64,000 nucleotides of DNA from Shinella sp. H4-D48 (GCF_022637395.1 NZ_CP093337.1:1-64000); one strand, 5' to 3'. Counted from the stretch's first letter, positions 40,274 through 51,511 are shown. The notes: generated from the letters alone by a model not told the origin. Program-made: numbers and translations.

Positions 40274-41164
40274 ATGAATGAAGACAACTCAAAGAGGCGG
40301 CTTGGCCGCGGACTCGCCGCCCTGATCGGTGAGATGGACCAGATCCCGGCCGCCGAAATCGGCGCGGCACCTGCGGTCAACCCGGATCGGCTCGTCCCTA
40401 TCGAGTTTGTCGGGCGCAATCCGCGCAATCCTCGGCGCTACTTCGATGAGTCGGAACTTCAGGATCTCGCGTCCTCGATCCGCCAACATGGTATCGTCCA
40501 GCCGGTCGTCGTGCGCACCACGTCGGACAACCGTTACGAAATCATAGCCGGTGAACGACGCTGGCGCGCGGCGCAGCTTGCGGGCCTGACCGATATTCCC
40601 GTCATCATCCGCGATGTCGATGACCGCACGGCGCTGGAAATCGCCATCGTGGAGAACGTGCAGCGATCCGATCTCAACCCGCTTGAAGAGGCGATGGGGT
40701 ACGAGCTGCTGATCGCTGATCACGGTTATACACAGAACGATCTCGGTGAAATCATCGGCAAGAGCCGCAGCCATGTGGCAAACAGCCTTCGCTTGCTGAA
40801 GCTTCCCGACCCTGTCCGGGAGATGCTGGCGTCCGGCACGCTTTCCGCCGGTCATGCGCGCGCGCTCGTGCCGACTTCCGATCCCGTTGCACTGGCCCGT
40901 GCCATTGTCGCGAAGGGAATGTCGGTTCGCGATGCCGAGCGTCTGGCGCAGAACGACATCAAATCGCAGAACGATCCAAACCACGGCCAGGCGCCGCGTA
41001 AAGACGAAAAGGACGCCGATACGCTCGCGCTGGAGCGTACACTGTCGGACGTTCTGGGTCTTGACGTAACCGTCAACCACAAGGGCAGCGGCGGGCATTT
41101 GAAGATTTCCTACAAGACACTGGAACAGCTTGAGGAAATCTGCCGGCTTCTGGAGCGTCGGTAA
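40274..41164 (+). CDS. parB: Chromosome-partitioning CTPase ParB (Spo0J)
   Basis: 296 residues. LGRGLAALIG near the N-terminus is the ParA-contact region. The CTP-binding block contains GERRWRAAQLAGL and ENVQRSDLNPLEEA; the helix-turn-helix is KSRSHVANSLRLLKLP; a C-terminal dimer region ends EQLEEICRLLERR. It loads at the parS sites seen around it and spreads. It converges with holA, 15 bases apart. Confidence 0.97.
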   Translation: MNEDNSKRRLGRGLAALIGEMDQIPAAEIGAAPAVNPDRLVPIEFVGRNPRNPRRYFDESELQDLASSIRQHGIVQPVVVRTTSDNRYEIIAGERRWRAAQLAGLTDIPVIIRDVDDRTALEIAIVENVQRSDLNPLEEAMGYELLIADHGYTQNDLGEIIGKSRSHVANSLRLLKLPDPVREMLASGTLSAGHARALVPTSDPVALARAIVAKGMSVRDAERLAQNDIKSQNDPNHGQAPRKDEKDADTLALERTLSDVLGLDVTVNHKGSGGHLKISYKTLEQLEEICRLLERR

Positions 41165-41179
41165 CTTTCTTAGCCGGAT

Positions 41180-42214
41180 TCAGCGCCGCGCTGATTGCAG
41201 TACCGTCGCCAGCAAAGTCTGCATGGCAATGGTGTCTTCCAGCGCGGGCCGCTGGCGGCTTTGCAGGATCGCTGCCTGCAAACGCTGCGTTTCACGACGG
41301 ATCGCGGGCGAAGCCCATGTCTTCAACGCGTTCTCCACGATGGGTTTGCGCCGGAAATGCAGATGGCGGCCGAGCGTTGCCATAGCCTGGGCGGCCGGTG
41401 CGCGCTTCTCGTCCATCTCCGCGCGCATCAACTCGAGCAGCTGAAACTGCCTGAGACAGCCCTGCAGCACGAGGAAGACCGGCGTCTTCGATGACACGAT
41501 TTTCTGGATCGCATGTAGAAAGCCATCCTTGTCGCCCTTCAGAATGGCGTCGATCGCGTCATCCGTGGAGATGGCGCTGGCGTCTCCCACGATTTCCTCG
41601 ACATCCTGCTCTTCGATGAGCTCACGACCACGGCAATAGAGCGCGAGTTTGCGCAATTCGTTGCGGGAAGCCAGCCGGTCGCCGCCGATTGTTTCGACGA
41701 GGCGTTGGCGCGCTGCGGGCGAGATGCGCAAGTCCTCTGCGGCAAGCTCCTGATCGATCAAAGATTGGAGCGCGCGTCCATCGTCGGCGTAACAGGGAAT
41801 TGCAACGGCTTGGGATGTGGTTTCCACCGCCTTCCGCACGGCCGAACCCTTTTTCAGATCACCTGCCTCGATGACGAGCGTCGACGGGCCAGGGGGTTGG
41901 CTTGCAAGGATATCGATGGCGTCGGAGATGCCCTTCTCGCTTGCGGCATTCCGCACCCAGACCAGACGTTCACCGCCGAAAAGGCCGAGGGCGTTCATCT
42001 CGTCGATCAGGCGTCCTGGGTGGCTGCCGATTTCGCCTGCATCGAGTTTGACGACCGAAAAGGCGTCGTCGAGATCGACGCCGCTGGCCGCGGCGATTGC
42101 CGCCGCACGCTCGGAAACAAGGCCCCTGTCCGGGCCGTAGATCAGAAAAAGCCGCACGGGTAACGGCTTCCGTTTCAGGAAGGCATCGAATTCGTGCGAC
42201 TTGACCTCTGCCAT
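41180..42214 (-). CDS. holA: DNA polymerase III subunit delta
   Basis: 344 residues, AAA+-like clamp-loader subunit without an ATP site. Recognised by RLFLIYGPDRGLVSERAAAI at about 16-37 and the later GGDRLASRNELRKLALYC segment. It opens the sliding clamp. Last gene of leuS-lptE-holA; 7 bases from lptE. Confidence 0.9.
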   Translation of the reverse strand: MAEVKSHEFDAFLKRKPLPVRLFLIYGPDRGLVSERAAAIAAASGVDLDDAFSVVKLDAGEIGSHPGRLIDEMNALGLFGGERLVWVRNAASEKGISDAIDILASQPPGPSTLVIEAGDLKKGSAVRKAVETTSQAVAIPCYADDGRALQSLIDQELAAEDLRISPAARQRLVETIGGDRLASRNELRKLALYCRGRELIEEQDVEEIVGDASAISTDDAIDAILKGDKDGFLHAIQKIVSSKTPVFLVLQGCLRQFQLLELMRAEMDEKRAPAAQAMATLGRHLHFRRKPIVENALKTWASPAIRRETQRLQAAILQSRQRPALEDTIAMQTLLATVLQSARR

Positions 42215-42221
42215 GACAGGC

Positions 42222-42746
42222 TCAGCGACGGCTCAGCGCGGTGGCGACGTCGGCGCGGATCAGCTCCGCGAGCTCACGGGCGGCGCGGTTTTCCGCGTCG
42301 CGAATGGCCCTGAGCTTGGCAAATTCCTGCTTCGGGAAATCCACGAGGGCAATCGAAGAGCGCTTTCCGGATGTGACCGTTTCGCCGGTATCGACCTTCA
42401 CCAGGGTGAAGGTTCCCGAAACGGTCGTGCGGCCCGCGCGCATCGTGTCGGTCGCGGGATCGTTGAGCACGCCGCCTGTTCCGGCGCTGACGCTCAGGTC
42501 GAGCCGATAGGCGGCGTTCTGTGCCTCGCCTGCGCCACCGGCAAAGAGGAAGATCAGGTCGTTGCGAACCTGCTGCCCGACGCGGTTGTTGATCTCCGGG
42601 ATCGACACGGATGCAAGCTTGCCTTCCATGCCGCTCGCTGTGGAATAGAGGGGACGCACCTGGCAGCCCGCGACGGCGGCCAGCAGCAGGATGCCGGCGA
42701 GGGTCTTTCCAAGTCGCGAGAAACCGGTTCCGTTAGACAACAACAT
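42222..42746 (-). CDS. lptE: LPS-assembly lipoprotein LptE
   Basis: 174 residues. Signal peptide with lipobox LAAVAGC, cysteine 28, then QVRPLYS at the mature N-terminus. It forms the outer-membrane plug of LptD for LPS insertion. Position between leuS and holA is the standard gram-negative order. ATG 42746 overlaps the leuS stop by 14 bases. Confidence 0.9.
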   Translation of the reverse strand: MLLSNGTGFSRLGKTLAGILLLAAVAGCQVRPLYSTASGMEGKLASVSIPEINNRVGQQVRNDLIFLFAGGAGEAQNAAYRLDLSVSAGTGGVLNDPATDTMRAGRTTVSGTFTLVKVDTGETVTSGKRSSIALVDFPKQEFAKLRAIRDAENRAARELAELIRADVATALSRR

Positions 42747-45390
42747 TCACGATCCTCTGCGGTACGACGATGATTTTCTTCGGGCGCTGACCGGCAAGAG
42801 CAGCCTGAACGGCCTCTATGGCGAGAACGGCCGCCTCGACCGTACTCTGGTCTGCGTCGCGGCCGATTGTCAAATCTGCGCGCTTCTTGCCATTGATCTG
42901 TACGGGCAGTGTGATTTCGTTTTCGGCGACGAGGCGCTCTTCGTAGCTGGGCCATGGGCTCATGGCGATGAGGCCTTCGCCGCCGATCGCGCGCCAGCAT
43001 TCCTCGGCAAGGTGCGGCGTCATCGGCGCGACGATGCGGATCAGGATATCGACCGCGTCACGCAGGGCGGAGATGAGATCGTCCGAGGCCTTGCCGGCAG
43101 CAGCAGCCGTCAACGGGGAAGCCAGGGCATTGACGAACTCGTAGATGCGGGCCACGGCCTTGTTGAAGGCGAGCTTGTCATAATCGCCCTGTACGGCCTT
43201 CAACGTGCGATGTGCGACCTGAGAGACGGCCAGCGCCTCTCCTTCCATGCCCGGGCGACCTTTCGCGGCTGTCAGGGCCGGAGCGGCTTCCGAGAGCAGG
43301 CGCCAGACGCGCTGAACGAAGCGGTGCGCACCTTCGACGCCGGCTTCCGACCAGATTACGTCACGGTCCGGCGGGGAATCGGACAGCATGAAGAAGCGGG
43401 CGGTATCGGCGCCGTACGAGGCGATGATGTCGTCCGGATCGACCACGTTCTTCTTGGACTTCGACATCTTCTCGATGGAGCCGATCGCGATTTCTTCGCC
43501 GGATTCAACGTGAACCGCGCGCCGCTTGCCGTCGATATCCTCGATGCGGATTTCGGCCGGGGTCACCCATTCGCGCTTGGCGCCGTCGCCGCGGCTATAG
43601 GTTTCATGCACGACCATGCCCTGCGTGAAGAGACCCTTGAAAGGCTCCTTGAGGTCCAGATGGCCGGTGGCCTGCATCGCACGGGTGAAGAAGCGCGAAT
43701 AGAGCAGGTGCAGGATCGCATGCTCGATGCCGCCGATATACTGGTCGACCGGCAGCCAGGCATTGGCGGCAGCCGGATCGGTCGGGTTGTTTTCCCACGG
43801 CGCGGTGAAGCGGGCGAAGTACCAGGAAGAATCGACGAACGTATCCATCGTGTCCGTCTCGCGGCGTGCATTCTTGCCGCAATTCGGGCAGGCGACATGG
43901 CGCCAGGTCGGGTGGCGGTCGAGAGGGTTACCCGGCTTGTCGAAGGTCACATCGTCAGGCAGCTTCACCGGCAGGTCGGCCTTCGGCACGGGCACTACGC
44001 CGCAGTCGTCGCAATGGATGACCGGGATCGGGCAACCCCAATAGCGCTGGCGCGAAATGCCCCAGTCGCGCAGGCGGAAATTCACCTTGCGCTCGCCAAC
44101 CGGGCGATTGCCGAGAGTGGCGGCGCTGAGGCGGTTGGCGACTTCGTCGAAGGCTTCCTTCGTGCCGAGACCATCGAGGAAGCGCGAATTGATCATGATG
44201 CCGTCGCCGACATAGGCTTCGTCACCAATGGTGAAGCTGGCGGCGTCCGCGTCCTTCGGCATGACCACCGGTACGACGGGCAGATCGTATTTGCGGGCGA
44301 AATCCAGGTCGCGCTGGTCGCCGGACGGGCAGCCGAAAATGGCGCCCGTGCCGTAGTCCATCAGCACGAAATTGGCGATGTAGACCGGCAGCTCCCATTC
44401 GGGGTCGAAGGGATGACGCACGCGAATGCCGGTGTCGATGCCCTTCTTCTCCGCCGTTTCGAGCGCGGCAAGCGACGTGCCGGCACGTCGGCACTCCTCG
44501 GCGAACTCTTCGATAGCCGGATTCTGCGCGGCGGCGGCCTTGGCCCAGGGATGGTCTGCGGCGATCGCGATGAAGGATGCACCGAAAAGCGTATCCGGGC
44601 GGGTCGTATAGACGGTGATTTCAGCAGAAAGTTGCTCTTCGGCGCTCAGCGCCGCGGCGGCGAGCTTGGCATCCTTGACCACTTCCCAGCGGACCAGCAT
44701 GCCTTCCGAGCGGCCGATCCAGTTGCTCTGCATGAGGCGGACCTTCTCCGGCCACTGGTCGAGCGTCTCCAGCGAATCGAGCAGATCCTGGCTGAAATCG
44801 GTGATGCGGAAAAACCACTGCGTCAGCTCGCGCTGTTCGACGAGCGCGCCGGAACGCCAGCCGCGGCCGTCGATGACCTGCTCGTTGGCGAGAACGGTAT
44901 GATCGACCGGATCCCAGTTCACCTTGGACTGCTTGCGGTAGACCAGACCCTTTTCCAGGAAATCCAGGAACAGGTGCTGCTGGCGCTGATAGTATTCGAC
45001 GTCGCAGGTGGCGAATTCGCGGGACCAGTCCAGCGACAGGCCCATCGATTTCAGCTGGCCGCGCATCGTCGCGATGTTTTCGTAGGTCCAGCCCTTGGGG
45101 TGGACCTTGTTCTGCATGGCGGCGTTTTCGGCCGGCATGCCGAAGGCGTCCCAGCCCATCGGATGCAGCACGTTGTAGCCGCGCGCGCGCTTGTAGCGGG
45201 CAACCACATCGCCCATGGCGTAATTGCGCACATGGCCCATATGGATGCGGCCCGAGGGATAGGGGAACATCTCGAGGACGTAGTACTTCTCGCGCGGGTC
45301 GTCGTTGTCGGTCAGGAAGACGTTTTCATCGTTCCATTTTGCCTGCCAGCGGGGTTCGGCATCGCGCGGGTTGTAACGTTCGGTGGCCAT
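42733..45390 (-). CDS. leuS: Leucyl-tRNA synthetase
   Basis: 885 residues. HIGH-type motif HMGH at 50-53 ([15 protein letters not shown]), an editing domain, and KMSKS ([15 protein letters not shown]) near residue 640. A Cys pair set (CDDCG and CPNCG) suggests the zinc modules. ATG 45390 ([18 protein letters not shown]) is the family start; an upstream open stretch to 45516 is not conserved. A 232-base divergent gap separates it from yggS. Confidence 0.97.
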   Translation of the reverse strand: MATERYNPRDAEPRWQAKWNDENVFLTDNDDPREKYYVLEMFPYPSGRIHMGHVRNYAMGDVVARYKRARGYNVLHPMGWDAFGMPAENAAMQNKVHPKGWTYENIATMRGQLKSMGLSLDWSREFATCDVEYYQRQQHLFLDFLEKGLVYRKQSKVNWDPVDHTVLANEQVIDGRGWRSGALVEQRELTQWFFRITDFSQDLLDSLETLDQWPEKVRLMQSNWIGRSEGMLVRWEVVKDAKLAAAALSAEEQLSAEITVYTTRPDTLFGASFIAIAADHPWAKAAAAQNPAIEEFAEECRRAGTSLAALETAEKKGIDTGIRVRHPFDPEWELPVYIANFVLMDYGTGAIFGCPSGDQRDLDFARKYDLPVVPVVMPKDADAASFTIGDEAYVGDGIMINSRFLDGLGTKEAFDEVANRLSAATLGNRPVGERKVNFRLRDWGISRQRYWGCPIPVIHCDDCGVVPVPKADLPVKLPDDVTFDKPGNPLDRHPTWRHVACPNCGKNARRETDTMDTFVDSSWYFARFTAPWENNPTDPAAANAWLPVDQYIGGIEHAILHLLYSRFFTRAMQATGHLDLKEPFKGLFTQGMVVHETYSRGDGAKREWVTPAEIRIEDIDGKRRAVHVESGEEIAIGSIEKMSKSKKNVVDPDDIIASYGADTARFFMLSDSPPDRDVIWSEAGVEGAHRFVQRVWRLLSEAAPALTAAKGRPGMEGEALAVSQVAHRTLKAVQGDYDKLAFNKAVARIYEFVNALASPLTAAAAGKASDDLISALRDAVDILIRIVAPMTPHLAEECWRAIGGEGLIAMSPWPSYEERLVAENEITLPVQINGKKRADLTIGRDADQSTVEAAVLAIEAVQAALAGQRPKKIIVVPQRIVNVVV

Positions 45391-45622
45391 GTCTTTGATG
45401 TTCCGGAAGTCTTTTGGGAGTCTTGGAGGGCGGTTCGCCCCTGCGAATATGGTGTCGAGACCTTCATCATGAAACCACCGAAGCGTCAAGTTTTCCGGGC
45501 TTGCGGCGCTTGGCAAGTCGTGCCGTTTTCGCTAGGTCCGGGGTCTGTATGCCCGTGCATGCCGCTTCCGCAGATTTGCCCATTGCGTCTGCGCGGCCTG
45601 CCTTCGCCGATGGAGAGTGATC

Positions 45623-46282
45623 ATGGAACTTCAGGACCGTCTCGAAGACGTGCGCAGCCGCGTGCATAAGGCTGCGAGCGAGGCCGGCCGCAAGCCCGAG
45701 CAGGTTACGCTCGTTGCCGTGTCGAAGACCTTCGATGCCGAGGCGATCCGGCCGGCCATTGCTGCCGGACAGCGTGTGTTCGGCGAAAACCGCGTGCAGG
45801 AAGCGCAGGGCAAGTGGCCGGAATTGCGCGCGCAGACCGCCGGCATCGAGCTGCACCTGATCGGCCCCTTGCAATCGAACAAGGCCGCGGATGCCGTTGC
45901 CCTGTTCGACGTGATCGAGACGGTCGACCGGGAGAAGATCGCGCGCAGCATCGCCAACGAGATGAAGCGGCAGGGACGGGCGTTGCGGCTCTATGTGCAG
46001 GTCAATACGGGGCTCGAGCCCCAGAAGGCCGGCATCGCGCCTGATGATACCCTTTCCTTCGTGACCTTCTGCCGAGAAGAACTGGGCCTGACCATCGAGG
46101 GCCTTATGTGCATTCCGCCGGCGGATGAAAATCCCGGCCCGCATTTTGCGCTTCTCGCCAAGCTCGCCGCCCGTTGCAGCCTCGACCGGCTGTCGATGGG
46201 CATGTCGGGCGACTACGAGGTCGCTATCGGTTTCGGCGCGACCAGTGTGCGCGTCGGTTCGGCGATCTTCGGCACACGCTGA
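45623..46282 (+). CDS. YggS-family PLP homeostasis protein
   Basis: 219 residues. PLP-binding Lys35 in TLVAVSKTF, then GENRVQEAQGKW, IGPLQSNK, and GMSGDYEVAIGFGATSVRVGS. The family buffers free PLP and affects amino-acid pools. ATG 45623 has GGAG 7 bases upstream, better than GTG 45617. Divergent from leuS; next gene on the same strand is prpE. Confidence 0.93.
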   Translation: MELQDRLEDVRSRVHKAASEAGRKPEQVTLVAVSKTFDAEAIRPAIAAGQRVFGENRVQEAQGKWPELRAQTAGIELHLIGPLQSNKAADAVALFDVIETVDREKIARSIANEMKRQGRALRLYVQVNTGLEPQKAGIAPDDTLSFVTFCREELGLTIEGLMCIPPADENPGPHFALLAKLAARCSLDRLSMGMSGDYEVAIGFGATSVRVGSAIFGTR

Positions 46283-46415
46283 GACACGCCGCGTTCTGAC
46301 AAACCGCAAGGTCCGGCCATCCATCTCAGGCTTTGGTCTGGCTTTGCGGCGGTGCCGCCCTCCCCTATTCTTCCTGTCGGAGGACCCGGCCATGGCCGGG
46401 CATGTGGAGGAGTCG

Positions 46416-48314
46416 ATGCAAAAGACCTATGCCGAGATCTATCGTGCGTGGAAGGACGATCACAAGCGCCACTGGGCCGACGCCGCGCAGGCGATAGACT
46501 GGTTCACACCACCGGATGAGATTTTCGACGACCGGCAGGGTGTCTATGGCCGCTGGTTTCCCGATGCGAGCGGCAATACCTGCCACAATTGCGTGGATCG
46601 CCATGTCGCGGCTGGCCGCGGCGACCAGGCGGCGCTGATCTATGACAGCCCGGTGACCGGCCGAAAGGTGATCTACAGCTATAACGACCTGCTTTCGAAT
46701 GTCAGCGCAATGGCGGCCGTTCTTGTCGATCACGGCGTGGAAAAGGGCGATCGCGTCATTCTCTACATGCCGATGATCCCGGAGGCGGTGTTCGCCATGC
46801 TGGCCTGCGCGCGGATCGGCGCCATCCATTCGGTGGTCTTCGGCGGCTTTGCGGCGAGCGAGCTTGCAACGCGCATCGACGATTCGTCGGCCAAGGTGGT
46901 CGTCTCCGCAAGCTGCGGCATCGAGCCGAACCGGGTGGTGGCGTACAAACCGCTGCTGGATACTGCCGTCAGGCTGGCCAAGCACAAGCCCGCGCGATGC
47001 CTTGTCCTGCAACGGCCGGAACTTATTGCTGACCTCGATCCCGCGCGCGATGTCGATCTTGGTTCGGCGCTGGCGGCGGCAAGCGGTCGGACGGTGCCTT
47101 GCGCGGATCTAGCCGCGACCGATCCGCTCTATATTCTCTACACGTCGGGCACGACTGGCCAGCCGAAGGGCGTCATCCGCGACAATGGCGGCCACATGGT
47201 GGCGCTCGCCTGGACGATGCGGGCGCTTTACGGCGTCGAACCTGGCGAGGTCTATTGGGCGGCTTCGGATATCGGCTGGGTCGTCGGCCATTCCTATATC
47301 GTCTATGCGCCACTGCTGAACGGCAGCACGACGGTGCTCTACGAGGGAAAGCCGGTCGGTACGCCGGATGCCGGCGCCTTCTGGCGCGTGGTCGAAGAGT
47401 ACAAGGTCTCGGTGCTGTTCACCGCGCCCACCGCCTTTCGCGCCATCCGCAAGGAAGACCCCGACGGCGTTCTCGTCAAACGGTACGACCTCTCCAGCCT
47501 GCGGGCGCTGTTTCTGGCGGGCGAGCGGGCCGATCCCGATACGGTGCGTTGGGCCGAGACCGTGCTTGGCGTGCCCGTCATCGATCACTGGTGGCAGACG
47601 GAAACGGGTTGGGCCATCGTCGGAAATCCGCTCGGGCTCGACCGGTTGCCCGTGAAACATGGCTCGCCCACCGTGCCGATGCCGGGCTACGAGCTGCATG
47701 TCCTCGACGACGCCGGCCACGAGGTGGCGGCAGGCACGCTTGGCAATATCGCCATCAAACTGCCCCTGCCCCCCGGCTGTCTCCCGACCTTCTGGAATGC
47801 GGATACGCGGTTTCGCGATGCCTGCCTTTCGGAATTTCCCGGTTACTACAAGACGGCGGATGCCGGCTATGTCGATGAGGACGGCTACGTCTTCATCATG
47901 TCGCGCACCGACGACATCATCAATGTCGCCGGCCATCGCCTTTCCACGGGGGCGATGGAGGAGATCTGCGCCAGCCATCGCGACGTTGCCGAGTGTGCGG
48001 TCATCGGCGTGGCCGACGCCGTGAAGGGACAGATCCCCGCCGGCTTCCTTGTTTTGAAGAGCGGTGTTTCACGTGAATCATCGGATGTGGAGCAGGAGGT
48101 CGTTGCCATGGTGCGTGAACAGATCGGCCCGGTTGCCGCCTTCAAGACGGCGATCTGCGTGAAGCGGCTGCCCAAAACCCGTTCGGGCAAGATCCTGCGC
48201 GGCACCATGCAGAAGATCGCAGACGGGCAGGACTGGAAGATGCCCGCGACCATCGATGATCCGGCCATCCTGGACGAAATCGCCGAGGCTTTGTCGGGGC
48301 GCAGGATCTGCTGA
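46416..48314 (+). CDS. prpE: Propionyl-CoA synthetase (AMP-forming)
   Basis: 632 residues. Adenylate-forming enzyme with WFPDASGNTCHNCVDRH, P-loop YTSGTTGQPKGV, and WWQTETGW; the acyl-adenylate lysine lies in [12 protein letters not shown] near the C-terminus. The first two match PrpE more than acetyl-CoA synthetase. ATG 46416 has GGAGG 5 bases upstream; an upstream ATG at 46392 has no such site. A parS-like site (48065-48080) encodes VSRESSD between the lid and tail. acsA, a paralogue, lies one gene away. Confidence 0.9.
   Translation: MQKTYAEIYRAWKDDHKRHWADAAQAIDWFTPPDEIFDDRQGVYGRWFPDASGNTCHNCVDRHVAAGRGDQAALIYDSPVTGRKVIYSYNDLLSNVSAMAAVLVDHGVEKGDRVILYMPMIPEAVFAMLACARIGAIHSVVFGGFAASELATRIDDSSAKVVVSASCGIEPNRVVAYKPLLDTAVRLAKHKPARCLVLQRPELIADLDPARDVDLGSALAAASGRTVPCADLAATDPLYILYTSGTTGQPKGVIRDNGGHMVALAWTMRALYGVEPGEVYWAASDIGWVVGHSYIVYAPLLNGSTTVLYEGKPVGTPDAGAFWRVVEEYKVSVLFTAPTAFRAIRKEDPDGVLVKRYDLSSLRALFLAGERADPDTVRWAETVLGVPVIDHWWQTETGWAIVGNPLGLDRLPVKHGSPTVPMPGYELHVLDDAGHEVAAGTLGNIAIKLPLPPGCLPTFWNADTRFRDACLSEFPGYYKTADAGYVDEDGYVFIMSRTDDIINVAGHRLSTGAMEEICASHRDVAECAVIGVADAVKGQIPAGFLVLKSGVSRESSDVEQEVVAMVREQIGPVAAFKTAICVKRLPKTRSGKILRGTMQKIADGQDWKMPATIDDPAILDEIAEALSGRRIC
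48065..48080. other. parS-like centromere site 5, inside prpE
   Basis: TGTTTCACGTGAATCA, one mismatch. In frame Val-Ser-Arg-Glu-Ser of PrpE. About 16 kb from the predicted origin. Confidence 0.85.
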
Positions 48315-48367
48315 GACATAACCCGGCTGGAGGCCGGAGGCGGTCTTCAAGCGCCGCATCCAGAGAC

Positions 48368-48397
48368 AAAAAAACCGGCCGCTTGTGGCGACCGGTT
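48368..48397. terminator. Terminator between prpE and trcR
   Basis: AACCGGCCGC pairs with GGCGACCGGTT over a TTGT loop, with one C/A mismatch. The A run at 48368-48374 gives a T run for minus-strand transcription from trcR. Confidence 0.75.
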
Positions 48398-48422
48398 CTA
48401 TCACTCCGACATGACGGAATGC

Positions 48423-49124
48423 TCAGAACTTGTCGTCTTCGTCCTCGTCCGGCGTAGACGACTTCAGCGATTTGAGCTTGGCAAAGACGGCATCGGCGTT
48501 GATTTCCTGCTCGTCCTCGCGATCAGTGCTGTAGGGAAGCTTTTCCGTTTCCTGAGCCGATTCGAGGGTGGCGCCGAGTTCGGCAGCGGTCGGCAGCGGC
48601 CGGCCCTTGGAGGCGCGCTCGACTTCAAGGTCGAGATCGATCTGCGAGCAAAGGCCCAGCGTGACCGGATCCATCGGCGCCAGGTTGGCCGAGTTCCAGT
48701 GAGTGCGGTCGCGGATCTGCTCGATCGTCGACTTGGTGGTGCCGACGAGACGCGAGATCTGGGCGTCCTTCAATTCCGGATGGTTGCGAACCAGCCAGAG
48801 GATGGCGTTGGGACGATCCTGACGCTTGGAAACCGGCGTGTAACGCGGGCCTTTGCGCTTGGATTCGGGAACGCGCACCTTCGGGTCGGAAAGTTTCAGC
48901 TTGTGGGCGGGATTGGCCTCTGCGCGGGCGATTTCGTCGCGCGAGAGCTGGCCGGTCGCGATCGGGTCGAGACCCTTGATGCCCTGGGCCGATTCGCCGT
49001 CGGCGATGGCCTTCACTTCGAGCGGGTGCAGTTTGCAGAATGTCGCGATCTGTTCGAAAGACAGCGCCGTGTTGTCGACCAACCAGACCGCGGTTGCTTT
49101 TGGCATGAGGAGCTGCTGAGCCAT
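48423..49124 (-). CDS. trcR: DUF1013 regulator, TrcR-like cell cycle factor
   Basis: 233 residues. A likely DNA-binding helix-turn-helix reads QISRLVGTTKSTIEQIRD at about 123-140, with an N-terminal AVWLVDNTALSFEQIATFC segment of similar form. The C-terminus is acidic (STPDEDEDDKF). The family is conserved in alphaproteobacteria; my naming as cell cycle regulator TrcR is from memory of the family label. ATG 49124 fits QQLLMPKATAVW. Divergent from acsA over 231 bases. Confidence 0.85.
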   Translation of the reverse strand: MAQQLLMPKATAVWLVDNTALSFEQIATFCKLHPLEVKAIADGESAQGIKGLDPIATGQLSRDEIARAEANPAHKLKLSDPKVRVPESKRKGPRYTPVSKRQDRPNAILWLVRNHPELKDAQISRLVGTTKSTIEQIRDRTHWNSANLAPMDPVTLGLCSQIDLDLEVERASKGRPLPTAAELGATLESAQETEKLPYSTDREDEQEINADAVFAKLKSLKSSTPDEDEDDKF

Positions 49125-49355
49125 GCATATAGTCCTTCTGTCCGTCCGCGCCGGGGTCGCGGGCCGTGGGTCGTAAACCACAATGTTCCGGGAATTCGGC
49201 CCTCTATAACCTCACTGTCTCAGAAATGCAATTCTTCAAGCACAAATGACCTTTTGTCTAATTGCCGGAAGGATTTGACCTGATATGTATGTTGCCGGAA
49301 TTGCCGGGGCCGGAGGAAAAGCGGTGTCCCGCGCATGCGCAGTGAGGAGGAATCC

Positions 49356-51311
49356 ATGTCCGCAAAGACCTATCCGGTCCTGAAATCCGCGAAAAGCCGC
49401 ACGCTGATCGATAATGACACCTACCAGAAATGGTATCGCGAAAGCATCGAGAACCCGGAGCGTTTCTGGGACAAGCACGGCATGCGGATCGACTGGTTCA
49501 AGCCCTATACGAAGGTCAAGAACACCTCGTTTACCGGCAAGGTCTCGATCAAGTGGTTCGAGGACGGCATCACCAACGTCTCCTACAACTGTATCGACCG
49601 CCACCTGAAGGCGCATGGCGACGACATCGCCATCATCTGGGAAGGCGACAATCCGTATATCGACAAGAAGATCACCTATAACGAGCTTCACGAGCACGTC
49701 TGCCGCATGGCGAACGTGATGAAGAAGCATGGCGTGAAGAAGGGCGATCGCGTCACCATCTACATGCCGATGATTCCGGAAGCGGCCTATGCGATGCTGG
49801 CCTGCGCGCGCATCGGTGCCATTCATTCGGTGGTCTTCGGCGGCTTCTCGCCGGACGCCCTGGCCGGCCGCATCGTCGACTGCGAATCGACCTTAGTCGT
49901 GACCTGCGACGAGGGCGTGCGCGGCGGCAAGCCGATTCCGCTCAAGGAAAACACCGACACCGCCATCGATATTGCCGCGAAGAACCATGTCATCGTCAAC
50001 AAGGTTCTCGTCGTGCGCCGCACCGGCGGCAAGACCGGCTGGGCGCCCGGCCGCGACATCTGGTACCACAAGGAAGTTCTGACCGTGCCGCGCGATTGTC
50101 CGCCGGCCAAGATGAAGGCGGAAGATCCGCTGTTCATCCTGTATACGTCGGGTTCGACCGGCAAGCCGAAGGGCGTGTTGCACACCACCGGCGGCTACCT
50201 CGTCTATGCCTCGATGACGCACAAATATGTCTTCGATTACCAGGACGGCGATATCTACTGGTGCACGGCCGATGTGGGCTGGGTCACCGGCCATTCCTAT
50301 ATTGTCTATGGGCCGCTCGCCAACCGAGCGACGACCGTGATGTTCGAAGGCGTGCCGAACTTCCCGGATGCCGGCCGCTTCTGGGAAGTGGTCGACAAGC
50401 ACAAGGTCAACATCTTCTATACCGCTCCGACGGCCATCCGCGCCCTCATGGGCGCAGGCGACGATTTCGTGAAGCGTTCATCGCGTTCGTCGCTGCGCCT
50501 GCTCGGCTCGGTCGGCGAGCCGATCAATCCCGAGGCTTGGGAATGGTATTACAATGTGGTCGGTGAAGGACGCTCGCCGATCGTCGATACCTGGTGGCAG
50601 ACGGAGACCGGCGGCATCCTTATCACCCCCCTGCCCGGCGCGACGGAGCTGAAGCCCGGCTCGGCGACCCGGCCCTTCTTCGGCGTCAAGCCGGAACTGG
50701 TCGACAATGAGGGCCGTGTTCTGGAGGGCGTCGCCGACGGAAACCTTTGCATCACCGACAGCTGGCCCGGCCAGATGCGCTCGGTCTATGGCGATCACAA
50801 GCGCTTCGTCGAAACCTACTTCTCCACCTATAAGGGCAAGTATTTCACCGGCGACGGCTGCCGCCGCGACGAGGACGGCTACTACTGGATCACCGGCCGC
50901 GTCGATGACGTGCTCAACATTTCCGGTCACCGCCTCGGCACGGCGGAAATCGAATCAGCGCTCGTATCGCACCATCTGGTGTCGGAAGCCGCCGTCGTCG
51001 GCTACCCGCACAGTCTCAAGGGCCAGGGCATTTATTGCTACGTGTCGCTTATGGCCGGCGAGGAAGGCAACGATGCGCTGCGTCAGGACCTGGTCAAGCA
51101 TGTCCGCAAGGAGATCGGCCCTATCGCGACGCCTGATAAAATCCAGTTCGCGCCCGGCCTGCCGAAGACCCGTTCTGGCAAGATCATGCGCCGCATCCTG
51201 CGCAAGATCGCCGAGGACGATTTCGGTTCGCTGGGCGACACCTCGACGCTCGCCGATCCCGCCGTCGTCGATGATCTGATCGCCAATCGCCAGAACAAGG
51301 CCGGCGGCTAA
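49356..51311 (+). CDS. acsA: Acetyl-CoA synthetase (AMP-forming)
   Basis: 651 residues. P-loop [12 protein letters not shown], then WWQTETGGI, and [16 protein letters not shown] whose lysine (the first in SGK) is the acetylation and catalytic site. It activates acetate to acetyl-CoA. ATG 49356 has GAGGAGG 5 bases upstream. A terminator follows 25 bases after the stop. Confidence 0.97.
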   Translation: MSAKTYPVLKSAKSRTLIDNDTYQKWYRESIENPERFWDKHGMRIDWFKPYTKVKNTSFTGKVSIKWFEDGITNVSYNCIDRHLKAHGDDIAIIWEGDNPYIDKKITYNELHEHVCRMANVMKKHGVKKGDRVTIYMPMIPEAAYAMLACARIGAIHSVVFGGFSPDALAGRIVDCESTLVVTCDEGVRGGKPIPLKENTDTAIDIAAKNHVIVNKVLVVRRTGGKTGWAPGRDIWYHKEVLTVPRDCPPAKMKAEDPLFILYTSGSTGKPKGVLHTTGGYLVYASMTHKYVFDYQDGDIYWCTADVGWVTGHSYIVYGPLANRATTVMFEGVPNFPDAGRFWEVVDKHKVNIFYTAPTAIRALMGAGDDFVKRSSRSSLRLLGSVGEPINPEAWEWYYNVVGEGRSPIVDTWWQTETGGILITPLPGATELKPGSATRPFFGVKPELVDNEGRVLEGVADGNLCITDSWPGQMRSVYGDHKRFVETYFSTYKGKYFTGDGCRRDEDGYYWITGRVDDVLNISGHRLGTAEIESALVSHHLVSEAAVVGYPHSLKGQGIYCYVSLMAGEEGNDALRQDLVKHVRKEIGPIATPDKIQFAPGLPKTRSGKIMRRILRKIAEDDFGSLGDTSTLADPAVVDDLIANRQNKAGG

Positions 51312-51335
51312 GAGACGACCGAATTATATAAAGCG

Positions 51336-51363
51336 AAACGGCGGCCAAATGGCCGCCGTTTTC
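51336..51363 (+). terminator. Terminator after acsA
   Basis: AAACGGCGGCC (51336-51346) pairs perfectly with GGCCGCCGTTT (51351-51361) around AAAT, then TTCG. Confidence 0.88.
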
Positions 51364-51511
51364 GTTTGGGATCGTGCTCGACTTATGCAGCGCCTATCTT
51401 CATCCTTTGGCTTTGGCCGCGATGTTCGCCTCAAACCTGAGGATGAAAAAGGACTGATGGCGGGAAGCACGCACAAAGGCGGGGTGAATTCCTGAGCCGG
51501 ATTCCACCCGC

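Noticed and set aside
42691-45669. Very long plus-strand open frame of about 990 codons opposite leuS
   Set aside because: It is the antisense of a clearly coded leuS; composition is the Asp/Arg/Val/Ala mix typical of GC-rich shadow frames, and there is no family motif.
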